From the NCBI GenBank assembly GCA_015847255.1, contig JADLZK010010468.1, positions 50,727 through 114,726 on the forward strand: a stretch of 64,000 nucleotides of DNA. Reading direction: 5' to 3'. Under the pieces are notes generated by a model. That model was given only the letters and a program-made list of their open reading frames with translations. It was not told where the DNA came from and made no database searches. Shown here one piece after another: positions 9,957 through 20,969 of the stretch; position 1 is the first letter of the stretch, and each line of letters begins with the position of its first letter. Both the position numbers and the translations under genes were made by a program. This DNA is from Hyparrhenia diplandra (taxonomy: Eukaryota > Streptophyta > Magnoliopsida > Poales > Poaceae).

Positions 9957-11759
9957 GGAAAATTAGATGAGTACCATTAAAAGAAGCCATCTTTAGAAAA
10001 ATACCAGATCTGGCTGGAGAAAAGTACCATTGAAAGTTTACTCTGTTATAGCTTTTACCACATCTGTTAACTCCACGTTAACTTATTCTTTTGAGTTGTC
10101 TTCACACCTTATTTCCAGCAGGCAGCAGCACATATTCTAAAAAAAAAAAAAAACCATTCAGACCTGGCAGCAGCAGCATATCTGCCGTTGTTCCCAACCA
10201 CCCCCTATCATCAAGGTATATGTATATATATATAATATATAATATTAATAATTTCATCATTCCCGCAGATAGAAACAGACATCATTGTTTGTCCAGAAAT
10301 TTCACATAGAAATTTCAGCAAGGTTCCTCCAAAAGCTTCATCACGAGCATGGTTTCTCCAAAAGTTTCAGCTTGGTTTCTCCAGGAATTACACACACATA
10401 TATACAAGACCATGGTTCACAAACTAAAGTACTAATATAGCTAATTCATCTACTCAATGACGATCCTCCGATTGATTCCACCGGGTGAGATTGCAGCCAT
10501 CCTTCTAGTTGTTACACCTGGGCTAGTTGGAGAAAGAGATGCCATCCTTCTAGTTGTTACTCCTGGGCTTAAATGAGGTGTTGGAGAGGCTTCAGCAGCT
10601 GCTCTGGAGGTCCCAGCATCAGTTGTGGAGGCTTCAACAGCTTCAGATTTGTTTATCCTACGTTTGAGAACTTGGGTTAGTAAAGGGATCCCGTTAGTAA
10701 AACAACGTTTTGAGCATGAAAAAACAAGATATTACATTACCTTGGTTTTTTTTCCTTTTTTTGGACGAGGTGGTGGAAGTTCTTGTTCTAATTCAGCTTG
10801 AGTAGCATTACAACCTTCCTTTGTAGTTCCTAAAATTTCAGCCGACATGGGACCACTTTTGTTGATGTCATAGTGCAGCCCTCAACTTTTCATGTTCAGC
10901 TCATGTATCACCAATTGAGATTCCCTTAGCAAGCTGCGGAGCTGATCGTCTGAAATTAACTTGCATGTCCAATGCACCCCTTTTACAACCCAGAAATATG
11001 CTTGCTGGTTGTGTAGCAATGTCCCTCTCTAGATTAATGATTGAATACTTTTCTGAATCAACAACCCAGCCTACATCTCTACCCCTATTGTACACCTTTT
11101 TACCATGAATAATACTGAAGTATGAGTTCACAGTGACCTCTACTTTACAAGCATTTTTTGGATCAATCCTGTAATATATACAACAAAACACATGGAACAA
11201 AGGGGAAAAATTCAGTACGTTCACAAACAGTATGTGCACACAAAAATACAAGCAAAATAGATACAAATTGGAAGAATATAGAGTCTCAAAGGAGTTCACC
11301 CTTCTGGAATTTCAGTAGCATCCATCTTCTCTCAAAACCCCAATCCCTTGTCACGACACTACAGAATCCCCAATACCTAGGCTTTAGGGTTTAGACCATG
11401 AAAGAAGAGCACAAGATCGAGAACAGTAGAGAGGGGCGCACCATGGAGGAGAGCGCCGTCACCGGGAGGATCGTCGTCGCCGGGAGGAGCGTCGTCGCAG
11501 TGGAGAGAAAGCGCAAAGACGCCGCTTTCTCGCGGCCAGGTTCGTGCGAGCAAAGCGGCCGCGGCGGCTTCGTGCGGTGTCCGTGTTCTATTTTTAGGCC
11601 GTGTTCTATTCTTAGCCCAAGTCCAAGTAACGTAGATTTAACGGTGGTGGTAAAGCCTGCTAACGAGAAGTCTTTCGATGGTAGTTTTCAACACCCTAAT
11701 CTTTTTATGGTAGTTTTCTAAAGATGCAATCTTTTTAATGGTAGTGAGCCAATTTTTTC
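9957..11759. mobile_element. Mutator-like element (MULE) with about 130-bp terminal inverted repeats
   Basis: The left end (about 9957-10084) and the reverse complement of the right end (about 11626-11759) align along their length: TACCATTAAAAG, CATCTTTAGAAAA, TACCAT-GAAAG, TTTTACCAC and GTTAA...CGTTA occur in the same order in both. Long inverted termini are the hallmark of Mutator-like elements. Both ends abut runs of A (left 9941-9956, right 11760-11777), which may hide a 9-bp target duplication of A. The 1.8-kb interior carries a three-exon gene on the minus strand (10450-11325). No transposase DDE or SWIM domain is present, so movement would depend on another element. Confidence 0.85.
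10450..11325 (-). pseudogene. three-exon gene carried by the MULE; short MULE N-terminal-like protein
   Basis: Exon 1 is 11325-11300 (MDATEIPEG), donor GG|GTGAAC. Exon 2 is 11168-10741, acceptor TTACAG, donor AAG|GTAATG. Exon 3 is 10670-10450, ending TAG. Exon 1 and 2 join in phase and give VEVTVNSYFSIIHGKKVYN and VVDSEKYSIINLERDIA. A shift near 10985 leads to VHWTCKLISDDQLRSLL and QLVIHELNMKS, a stop, then SAEILGTTKEG and a lysine-rich stretch. Exon 3 repeats SPGVTTRRMA twice and ends in a third variant. The first half resembles the N-terminal domain of plant Mutator-type transposases (inference from pattern), but the protein stops before any catalytic domain. Three lesions, one in a run of A, make it non-functional as written. 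An alternative is a captured host gene (Pack-MULE). Confidence 0.6.
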
Positions 11760-12129
11760 AAAAAAAAAAAAAAAAAGCGACACCCTCTGATATCCTCTCC
11801 GGTGGCCGGTGCCAAAGGCAGTGGTAGGAATTTTTCCTTTGGATTACTCCCTACAGGATGTCATCTCACACCCTATGATTTTCCCATCCCTATCCTCTCT
11901 CTACCCCTACCATCCAAAGGAGGCCTTAGCCTTATTCCCTCTTGTTTTCGTCCGGTCTAGTGAAATGAAGCTTGTTTTTCTTGTGCAGGTTTTAGTCTTC
12001 TTTTAATGGTCTATTTGAAGTGAAGGAATTTCAGAAAATTATAAATGAACTTCACATAACTTAGTAGAGTTTTTTTACGATGGTTGTCGAAAATTGATGT
12101 CATGTAATTGCTTTGTGTGCATCTATTAG

Positions 12130-12232
12130 TGTAGGGCTGCATTGGTAACTGGCTGTTACCATGTGTTTTGTGTTACTCATTTGTGAAACTCTTTTCGCTT
12201 AATGAAAAATACGTTTCGGCGTGATCTAAAAA
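12130..12232 (+). mobile_element. 5'-truncated LINE 3' tail
   Basis: The end TTCGCTTAATGAAAAATACG ... GATCTAAAAAAAA matches the 3'-end style of the element at 6553. No clear target duplication found, and the 5' boundary is uncertain. Confidence 0.5.
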
Positions 12233-12239
12233 AAATGAC

Positions 12240-13085
12240 TCCCGATCCGATGGCTAAAAAAACAGAGGAACCAACTTTAGTATATATAATAATATTAATA
12301 ATTTCGTAGGAAAAAGACATGAGTAGAAACAAATATTATTCCCTTGTTGTTCCCAAAAATAAATATTATTCCCTTTTTTTGAAATAGGGTCTAAGCAGCG
12401 TGCTAACTTATTGGCTCGCGAACCAGCTACCAAACAAGGGAATTAGCATGAACTCTTATAAAACTTAGCATGCAAAAGCTGAAACCCCAGCTGTACAAAT
12501 CAACAAAGTGGTAGTTAGTCATAGTTAGGACTTGGTATCATCTTTTGTGTTGGGCTTCTAGGATCCTACATGCATGGTTGTTAGCACGACACAAGAATGA
12601 CATTACTACAGCGGCGGCGCTGCGTAAATTGTTCATGCAGGAGCCGGCCATTTGAATTTTAAAAAGAGTTTCATCATCAAGAGTTAAAAAAAAACAAAGT
12701 TTAATAATCCTACACAAAAGAAGAAAGCCTATCACGCGTAATTGTATTCACCTCAATTTATATGTTGATAATCCTACACGTAACTAATTACTTTCACTTC
12801 AATTCACCCTTTGACACACATGGATTTGGATATCAATGCCTACAATCAATCTTGTGCTACCAATGGTTAATTCTCAGAGTAGATTAGTAAAATGCAATTG
12901 CAAAGCCGACAAGATTATTATTGGCCTCTGGAGAGTGAAAACTGAATTATCGCAAGATGCCGGACATGGGCCACGGGTGGGCTTGGGAAGGAGCAGCAGA
13001 TCCTCGATGCAGTTGCAGTTGCAGTGACACCGGCCATCCCAAAGGGCAAGATAGAGGAAGAATCTATCATAGAGCGACGAGTGAC
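12240..13085. other. no gene seen
   Basis: AT-rich intergenic DNA with short open frames on both strands that show no family resemblance. Confidence 0.5.
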
Positions 13086-13089
13086 GACA

Positions 13090-13260
13090 TGAAGATGCTT
13101 GGAACGTACACATGTGACACTACATGACACCCCATGACCGTCAGTCTCGTTACACCATGCATGCATGCATGGCGGTGGTGCACATGCATGATGTTGTCAT
13201 GCGTGGCCGGGCCCATGGAATTGCCATGCTCCCTTATTTCTATCGACTTTTCCTATTTAT
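13090..13260 (+). repeat. diverged direct duplication, copy 1 (pair with 13705-13862)
   Basis: Shared order of phrases with the second copy: ACACATGTGACACTACATGA, a CATGCATGCATGCAT run, GGTGCA-ATG and a GGCATTGCCA/GGAATTGCCA block followed by a T-rich end. Offset about 620 bases. Confidence 0.75.
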
Positions 13261-13704
13261 CTCTTGACAGATTTCTTTGATACTAAATCGGTTTCATTTA
13301 TATACTTTTCATTGTTTCTTTAGAATTTGTGCTACAATTATCTATTTGGGTTTCATGTATAAAAAAATCTGAGTAATTTGACTATATAAAATATGTCGAT
13401 ATGTAACTAGACACTCCTATTTCTATTTCTTGCTCTTATATCCTCCCTCATCCTCAGAAAGAATGTGATTCCCACTTCTCAATAAGCAACAAATTTGATT
13501 AATACAAATTGATATTAATATAATATTTATAATGTGAAATAAGTATACTTCAACTAATCATAGAATATATTATCATAATAATTATAATTTGGAGAAATAA
13601 ATGTTGATATTATTTTATAAACCTAGTTAAAGTAACTAGATCACGTAGAACTATATATAGGTACGATGTGAGATGTAAGTTATATAGCAAGGAGCCACAT
13701 CATG

Positions 13705-13862
13705 TACTAGAATGCATGCTTGGCACACATGTGACACTACATGACACCATGAATCCGTGACCGCCAGTTAATATATGCATTGCATGCATGCATGCAAGGT
13801 GCATATGATGCTTCCCCATCATGGGCGCGTGGCATTGCCACTTCCACCCTGTTTCTATTTCC
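13705..13862 (+). repeat. diverged direct duplication, copy 2
   Basis: Second copy of the 13090-13260 segment. The (GCAT)n run at about 13779-13798 is common to both and is a self-complementary microsatellite. The 440 bases between the copies are AT-rich with no gene. Confidence 0.75.
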
Positions 13863-14489
13863 GGGAGAAATATACAATGGAACCCACATCTTTGATGAAA
13901 ACATAGAAATTTGTTCAAAAAAATGCACTTCTGTAACTTGACAACATAAAAGAAACTTGGTTCATACACGTAGCATCGATCTAAGCCTCTCTTTTTTGTG
14001 TGTTAGTACATAGTATATGGATGACATTGACATATAGACATATATAAGAAGTTTTCAAAAAAATGAAATTAAGAAAATAAATTTCTTGAACTCTTCGAAA
14101 AGGCACGTATTTCCTCTATCTTATTGTTGCTGTAATATAGCTGCTCTGTCGCTGTCAGATCAGTCGCAGCGAATCTCTTGTGCACCGTGGTGAGCACGAA
14201 CCCCGTCCGGTTGGCCGCGCCGGCGACCACAACAACCTTGACGCCGCCGTCGATCGGAGTTTGGAGCTCGAGCGCAAGCTACTGGTCAGTGCGGCAATGG
14301 ATAAGAGACACGGCGAGAGCTCTGTTATACCATTAGCAGCAGCTAGAGACACGTTCCTATAACTCGATCGCGACATCTTCATGTAGCTCCTTCGTGATTG
14401 CCTCCGTCTTCAACTGTACTCCTTGTGGTTCCATCCTTGCTTAGTCCTTCGTATCTTAATCCTTGGATACACACATGTAGATAACATTC

Positions 14490-15894
14490 TAAAAAAATAT
14501 AAAAAAGAGAGGTGAGTACTTTCGTACTCAGCAAGTCCCAACCGAGGGGAGGTGAAGGGTTACCGATTGTGGGTTGGGCCCTAGTAGAGCATAACTACTC
14601 TCACTAGTTCCCGGGTTAGTTATTAATTATCCAAAGCTAAAGTTAACAGATTACATACCAAATTCTCTTAGGTGTGTGTGTGTGTGTCTAATCATAGATG
14701 ATCGACCTAGCATCCGCCCCATTCAAGGGCGTGGCTATTCGAATAGATTTAAGAAACTCTGCAGAGGTTGTACAAATTTCCCCCACACGATAGGTGCAGT
14801 CTTTCCCATCTAGGTTTGGTTCCGATAGGCCTAACGAGATCCCGGTACCCGCAGTTTGCGAACCTAGACTTCGTATACTCTCTACCAAAGGCTTCTCGGG
14901 GGTTGGACGGGGAGATCACATAGCACCCCACAGGAAGATCACACAGCATCCCAATGGGAAGATCACTTAGCATGCCAACAATTTAATCATTCATATACAT
15001 AATCTCATTCTCAATTGCTTAACGTGGAAGAACACTTAGCATCCATGCCAACCCGACCACGAAAGATCATCTAGCATCCGTGTCAGCTCCCAATAGACCT
15101 TTTGCCTACTTCTGAAACTCCTAGGTATTACGTATACATCAATCTAACAGGGTGTGAGATCCGGCCCGCCCGATCCTGTGGGGTCGCACGGATAATCACA
15201 CTAGGTAGATGGTCCGTGAACCGGTCCTTAAGGGAGTGAGTTATCCAATACAAGAAACCCCTCTCTAGGCTTAATCCCGCCGAGACGATCCATCCCACAT
15301 GAATCACCCCAAACTCACTTTTTGTTGATTAAGTCCAATTCTTTAAACCATGTTCCATAAACTTAATAAGTCAAGCTTAGATAATGCGAATGATCATAGA
15401 GCATCCAGGGTTAGCTCCCAAAGCTATCATTGTCAGGCTCAACGACAACATTTTAAGGTCAAATTATAATGACATAGCACTACGAAGCCCCATGCACATA
15501 GCCATGAGCACTCCCCCCGCACAGCTTGTCGTGCTTATACTTATCTTATCATCTTATTAATTATATTGAGTTACATAGGAATTAAGTCGGGTTAGGGGTA
15601 AGGACTTGCCTCGTCTCTTACCGACGAGTATGTCCAAGGTTCTTGGTCCCGGTGCTTCTAACTCCCCGTGGCTTGGTGTAGTGATGCTTCGGATTCGTCG
15701 GGTGGTCTCCGGTGTTGACAAACATAAAACACAAACATAACAATCGAAAGCAACGACGTTCCTACGTGGGTTAGCTCCATCAAGGGATGGATGGGTTAGC
15801 AAACACGTATATGCACATGCGTATGCCTAGGGTTAGAGAGGAGGGAGGCTTAATCTAGGGTTAGCCACACATAAGCGTATACCCATATATTGGG
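14490..15894 (-). mobile_element. probable LTR-retrotransposon-derived block (gypsy-like, minus orientation)
   Basis: The phrase GTGAGTACTTTCGTACTCAG and the neighbouring stretches resemble non-coding LTR and untranslated regions of grass gypsy elements seen in reverse. TGTGAGATCCGGCCCGCCCG at 15154 could be an LTR terminus. I found no second LTR copy by eye and no polyprotein. Assignment is by general resemblance only. Confidence 0.35.
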
Positions 15895-16134
15895 TACTCC
15901 CTCTATCCCATGGAGTTCGTCGTTTTTGACTTTTGAACTTCATGTTTGACCATCCGTCTTATTCAAAATATTTATGTAAATCATAAAATAAACTAATCAA
16001 TATTTAAGTATCTTCATTGATAAAAATAAGTCGCACCAAAATAAATTATATTTGTGCAAAAAATTTGAATAAGACGAAGCATCGAATAAGATGGCACGGA
16101 ATCGGGGTGACAAACTCGGTGGGACGGGGGGGTA
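15895..16134. mobile_element. Stowaway-type MITE, 240 bp
   Basis: Left end TACTCCCTCTATCCC; right end GGGACGGGGGGGTA, its near reverse complement, with TA at both edges. The interior is AT-rich with inverted phrases 'CGTCTTATTCAAA' and 'TTTGAATAAGACG'. These termini and this size are typical of Stowaway/mariner MITEs in grasses. It is inserted in the LTR-like block. Confidence 0.85.
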
Positions 16135-17100
16135 TATTTTATGTGTGTAGAAGACACGTATAACAAATGCATGTGTTATGGAATACACATACACGAGTAT
16201 ACGGCTAGGTTAGAGAGGGTTAGACATGCATAGGTAAACTTAATAGGTACATATGTTTATATACATACACTTATGTCCTTAGCCATTTTTATATTTTATG
16301 TGTGTATATGTATTTATATATATGAATACCCATTGCGTATATCTAGCATGTAGACTATCTATGTGAAGGTATATTCGAGTATTCATGTATGTGAGGGTGT
16401 ACATGCATACACGAATATACGGTGCATGGTGTGGCTAGCAGAAAAGGGTGACTTGGGTTTACGAAATCTACAGAGCACGATAAATATAATTATAAACAGG
16501 GCAAGCAACTACTAGAATTTAAATGGGCACCAAATAATGAAACAAGGGCATGAATAATTAGGGCATGATTTTATAAGAACTAGGGAACTGGAATGGATGG
16601 ACTTGGAGTTGGAATGGAGGAGATATGAATTTCCAAAGTTTAATAGGAATTTTATAAATGGAATAAACTTTGGAAATATTTTCTGGAATTTTGGGAATAA
16701 GGAAATGATGTGAAAATTGGTGGGAAGGATGTTGGGTGTACCTAGTTTATTTGGAAAATTTCCAGAAATTTTCTGATGACTAGAAAATGTCTTTTTACAC
16801 TTCCGTGTACACTTCTCCGTGTGCGCCTAGCAATTACCATTCGGCTGACGCGCGGGTCCAGCCAGCAGACGGATGGGAACGCAGTGTGCTGTGGACTCGG
16901 TCCACCACACGTGAACCGATCTAGGGTCCAGGCTCCTCTCACACTTTATTCCATGTACACCGAGTCCACGTGCAGGAAGGGAGGAAGCTTGTGCCTATGA
17001 CATGTAGGGCCCACGGTAGAGGATAAGGAAGAGGTGTTGTTTTTTTTTTTTTTTTTTAGAATTTGAGGGCGCGATGACCCCTGCCTTTTAGTATTAACTA
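16135..17100. other. transposon-like, AT-rich, no gene seen
   Basis: Continuation of the LTR-like block (repeated 'ATACACG', 'GTATAC' phrases), then a GC-richer segment at 16800-17020 and a run of 18 or more T at about 17040-17058. The T run followed by TAGAATTTGAGGGCGCGATG could be a LINE tail in minus orientation. No coding capacity recognised. Confidence 0.35.
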
Positions 17101-17857
17101 AAGAATATTATGCGTTGCAACGGGATCCAACACATATTAGACTCCAAATTTGTTTCATCGCTAGACACATTTTTTTCTGATTCCTTTGGAACTGCACTTC
17201 CAAAGGAATCAATTGCTGATAGGCAAAGTGATTAACTGCCGACGCTGGAACCAACATCGGTGTTCACCTTGGACGACAGTTTATCGGCTCGAACAATTTG
17301 CATCGATCCAACACGAGAGCTCGTAGAACCTGTCGTCCGCGAGCAGCTGGATACAACACGCGAAGTCGCCAACGACCTGTGCATCATCCTCGTAGGCTCG
17401 TACAGCTGCACCCAGCAGCCGCGGGACGTTGGAGAAGATATTTGTAGATCTCTTGTTTTTGCTTTCTATAATAGGACCCAGTATTTTTATGTACGAATGG
17501 ATTTGAGAAACAATGTATTTTGTTATGTAACCGGACACGTATGGATTTGAGAAACAACCGGACAATAATATTGAAATAACCGAGTTACATAAGGACCCTG
17601 GAACCTGAGTACGTGTAGTATATGGAAAAGTTATCGGAATTGAATTGGTATAGTCCTTCAGGGCCACGGAGAACTTCCGTGTAGAAAAATAACCGGACTT
17701 GCAGGATAGATATGGATATGGGCAGACGGAAATTTTAGGGTCAAGAAATTTTCTCTTTATTAGTCTTATGCAAATATAAAAGTCGCGTTCTGTGAACGGG
17801 ATGTATAAATTGTTGTGTTATACAAGTTTATCTTACGTCCACTTTGCCGCTACCACC

Positions 17858-18121
17858 GCCACCACCTTACAGGGTCGTGACACAACCATGTCCGTCATGT
17901 CCTTGGCTTCCTTGTCCTTGGTCTCCCCTCTCAAGTCTCTTGGTCGCCTAGTTGTTATCCCGCCACCACCTTCCGGGTCGTGACACAACAATGTCCGTCA
18001 TGACCTCGTTGTTATCCCGCCACCACCTTCTCCGGTTTTGACACAACCATGTCCGTCATGTCCCTCGGTTTCCTTGTCTTTGGTCTCCCTCTCAAGTCTC
18101 TTTGTCGCCTCGTTGTTATCC
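17858..18121 (+). repeat. minisatellite: about 104-bp unit, three copies, middle one deleted
   Basis: Units at 17858-17961, 17962-18018 and 18019-18121 each start GCCACCACCTT and end GTTGTTATCC. The middle unit lacks about 47 internal bases; units 1 and 3 are nearly full. All contain TGACACAAC-ATGTCCGTCA. Confidence 0.9.
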
Positions 18122-20960
18122 GGTGTGATTTCCTCATGGTGACACGACAATTGAGGTTACACATTTGAGGTCGCGACAAGACCTTTTCATAAGCCATGTG
18201 GGACTAATACAACAAACAAAACATACAAAATATACTTGTAGGCTAAGATAACAAACAAACGGATCAAGACAGTTGGGCTCACGGCTAGGCTCTGTCGTGA
18301 ACTCGTTTTGCCTTGTGCCAGGGCTCTGGATCGGACTGAAATTTTGGGTGAACACATTTTTTTTTGTCTTGCCAACCATAATGATGTTTTTACGTAAAAA
18401 GTTTGAAGGCATTGGGGCTAAATAAATTGCCAGATCTATATGCGAATACCCTTTACCAGATATATATGCAAATACCTTTGTCATAGTATTTTTTTCCTTG
18501 CCAATTGTAATGATCTTTTCCGAAGCTGTAGAGATAAATAACATCACTTGTGTTCTAGTGGTGTGGTGGTAAACCTGTAGAGCAAATTTCGAACCACGGC
18601 ATTTTTTTTTTTTTGGCTTTTTCCTTTCCTGCTCCGACGGATTAGCAGCAGTGGGCCGTGATTGGGCTGGACCCGCGACCGCAGCTTGGTTCGATATTAG
18701 TTGATTGCTTGTGGGCTTTTTTCCTTGCCTGTGTAGGCGGGTTCAGCAGCAGGTGGTTGATTGCAACCGGACATGACATGACCAGTGGGCTTTAGGCCAA
18801 TTAAGGCCCATATATAGGGGCAGACAGAAAAATAGGTATAGAAGTAAAAATATCTTGACCAGAAAATCCGTCTGCCTTTGTGTTCGGTTCCTTCCCGTAC
18901 GTTTGTGAGCCAGCCCAACAGGTCGACAGACCAATCTCCTATGTAGGCCCATGATCTTCACGTGATTACTCCTACCGAGTACGTACCCGAACTATACGAA
19001 GGCCAAAGGCTGTGGCCGCGGCGGACTGTTTCTACCCAACGTCCGCGCGTCCGCTCGCCCACGACGCGCCAGGGAGAAGCTCCGGATCCTTGTCGCCGTG
19101 CAGATCACGCAGCTGCCGTGAGGAGGGATGCACCTGCTCCTCCGCAGACCGACTGCCGGGAGGAGGCCTCGCCCGCTTCCGCGACTCCGGACGCGTGCTG
19201 CTCGCGCTGGCCTCGAAGGCAGGGAGAGCAGGGGAGATGCGCAGCTTGCCAGCTTCGACGAGCTCCGGCTGTTCTCTAACGCGCGTCTGCCCTACATTTG
19301 CTAGATGCGCAGCTGCGGCTCCCTCGTCGGCGGCTCCCATGCGGCTTGCCCGGATAAGTCAACTGCAGTCTGCGCCTGCAGTCTGCTGCTTTGCTCCAAC
19401 AGGCAAACAGTGTCCTAGCTAGCTAGCTTTGCATTTACGTGAGAATGCAATGTCAGTGCCCTATTGTCAAAAGGTTTAAAATTTGTTGTCATCGGATATC
19501 CCAATTATGAAGGTATGCCATGAATTAAATTCTTGCATTACTACATCGACATAAGTTATAATGGAAGATTTAATAATAATTATTTGCCACAAGCATTCTC
19601 TTTTCTTAGCTCTAAACACATTCATTATCCCTTTTTATGATGGACATATATTTACAAATATTATTGATGTATATAAAAAAATTTCGGCGGTTATCTCAAG
19701 CATTCTTTTCATATGTTATAAATCTAAGTATTTTTAAACATAATAGTGTATTTTTAAAATTTGCAGCCTAGCGAGGGCGTATTCCGTGGACCGCGTGAAT
19801 TCATATAATATGATCATTATTATTTTCCTTCATTGATAGAGATTGTTCGGTCTCTGAAGTTCACGAACGTTTGTGCAACAATTTTTTGATCTGAATTTCA
19901 ATATATAGGTTCCACGTAGCACTTCAGTTTTTTCAATATAGGTTTCATGTAGCACTCTAGTCTCTTGAATAAAAGATCAGCTTCACATACTTGCTTGATT
20001 TGTCTTTTTTGTTTTTATATACAACAGCTACCACTATTGTTTTTATATCTATCAACTGTTGCTATGAACTCTGGACTTTCAATGAAATCAATCTTGATAC
20101 ATCCCGTTTCAGTCTCCAAATCGTTTCATAGTAACATGATCAACTACTATGACGTACACAAGCATAATCCACAATCCACATATTGTATAGTAATGACACA
20201 AGCTAACATCCACAATTCTTTTTTATATATACACGTACAGTTGGATCTAGACAAAAACGTACACAACTCATATGGATTGAAAATGTTTTTATGTTATTCT
20301 CTCTTTTTTTTTCTTTCCTTACTTTCAGTTTTCTCTCCGGCTCTCATTATCGAAGTACCATTATCACGAAGCAACGCACACAGCAGGACTTTGGCCTCAA
20401 CGCAGTTCCTTCGCTCAGCGATGCTAGTCCTGTGCCAACGTCTGTGCCGATCGCCACCCCTGCGCACGCCCCTCCCCAATGCCTTCCGACGGCCTCCAGC
20501 GCCACAAAGAGGAGTTGCGCCGCCTCCGCTCCCCAAACGGCCTCTGCTATACGGCATGTGCGCCGACGCTAGCGTTTTCTGGCTATTTCTCCCACCTCCA
20601 TCGTGTGATCCCAAACTCTTAGAAGGTCCGAGGAGCAACGCCGCAATGGAGTCCCTCACAGCACCAATATGCCCGTCGTTCTGGCGGGGGTTTAAGATCA
20701 ATAAGCGGATTATTTGTAGTTCAAAAATTAGCGATTATGTTTTGTGTTCAGCGTCGTTTAACGGACTTTTATATATCATGCCTTGACACGTTTCTAATGC
20801 ATTAATATGAGGCGTAGATTAGATTAATTATTATGTCATGTTTCTTTGTTGATCTTAAAAGTTTTTGTTTTTCATAGCATTGCTATAACCGGTACAGGCT
20901 TTAAAAAGTAGGATCATGGAAACAATCTTTACTTTAAAATTAGAAACAGACAAAAATATT
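18122..20960. other. no gene recognised; possible SINE fragment at 18545-18613
   Basis: Bases 18545-18613 contain GTGGTGTGGTGGTAA and TTTCGAACCACGG before a long T run, which could be A and B boxes of a truncated T-tailed SINE. A GC-rich block at 18990-19420 and another at 20390-20700 have open frames in several registers without a known domain. The 273-codon plus-strand frame at 19965-20786 crosses an AT-rich and a GC-rich part and shows no domain, so I do not call it a gene. Confidence 0.35.
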
Positions 20961-20969
20961 CAGCTTATT

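Noticed and set aside
9481..9980. GC-rich open frames of 78-156 codons
   Set aside because: Overlap each other in all three plus frames and one runs into the poly(A) at the MULE edge; no recognisable domain.
17858..18121. CRISPR-like array
   Set aside because: Only three long units without spacers of constant size; an ordinary eukaryotic minisatellite.
19965..20786. 273-codon open frame on the plus strand
   Set aside because: Composition changes sharply along it, no domain or splice context is visible, and the opposite strand is also open over the GC-rich part.
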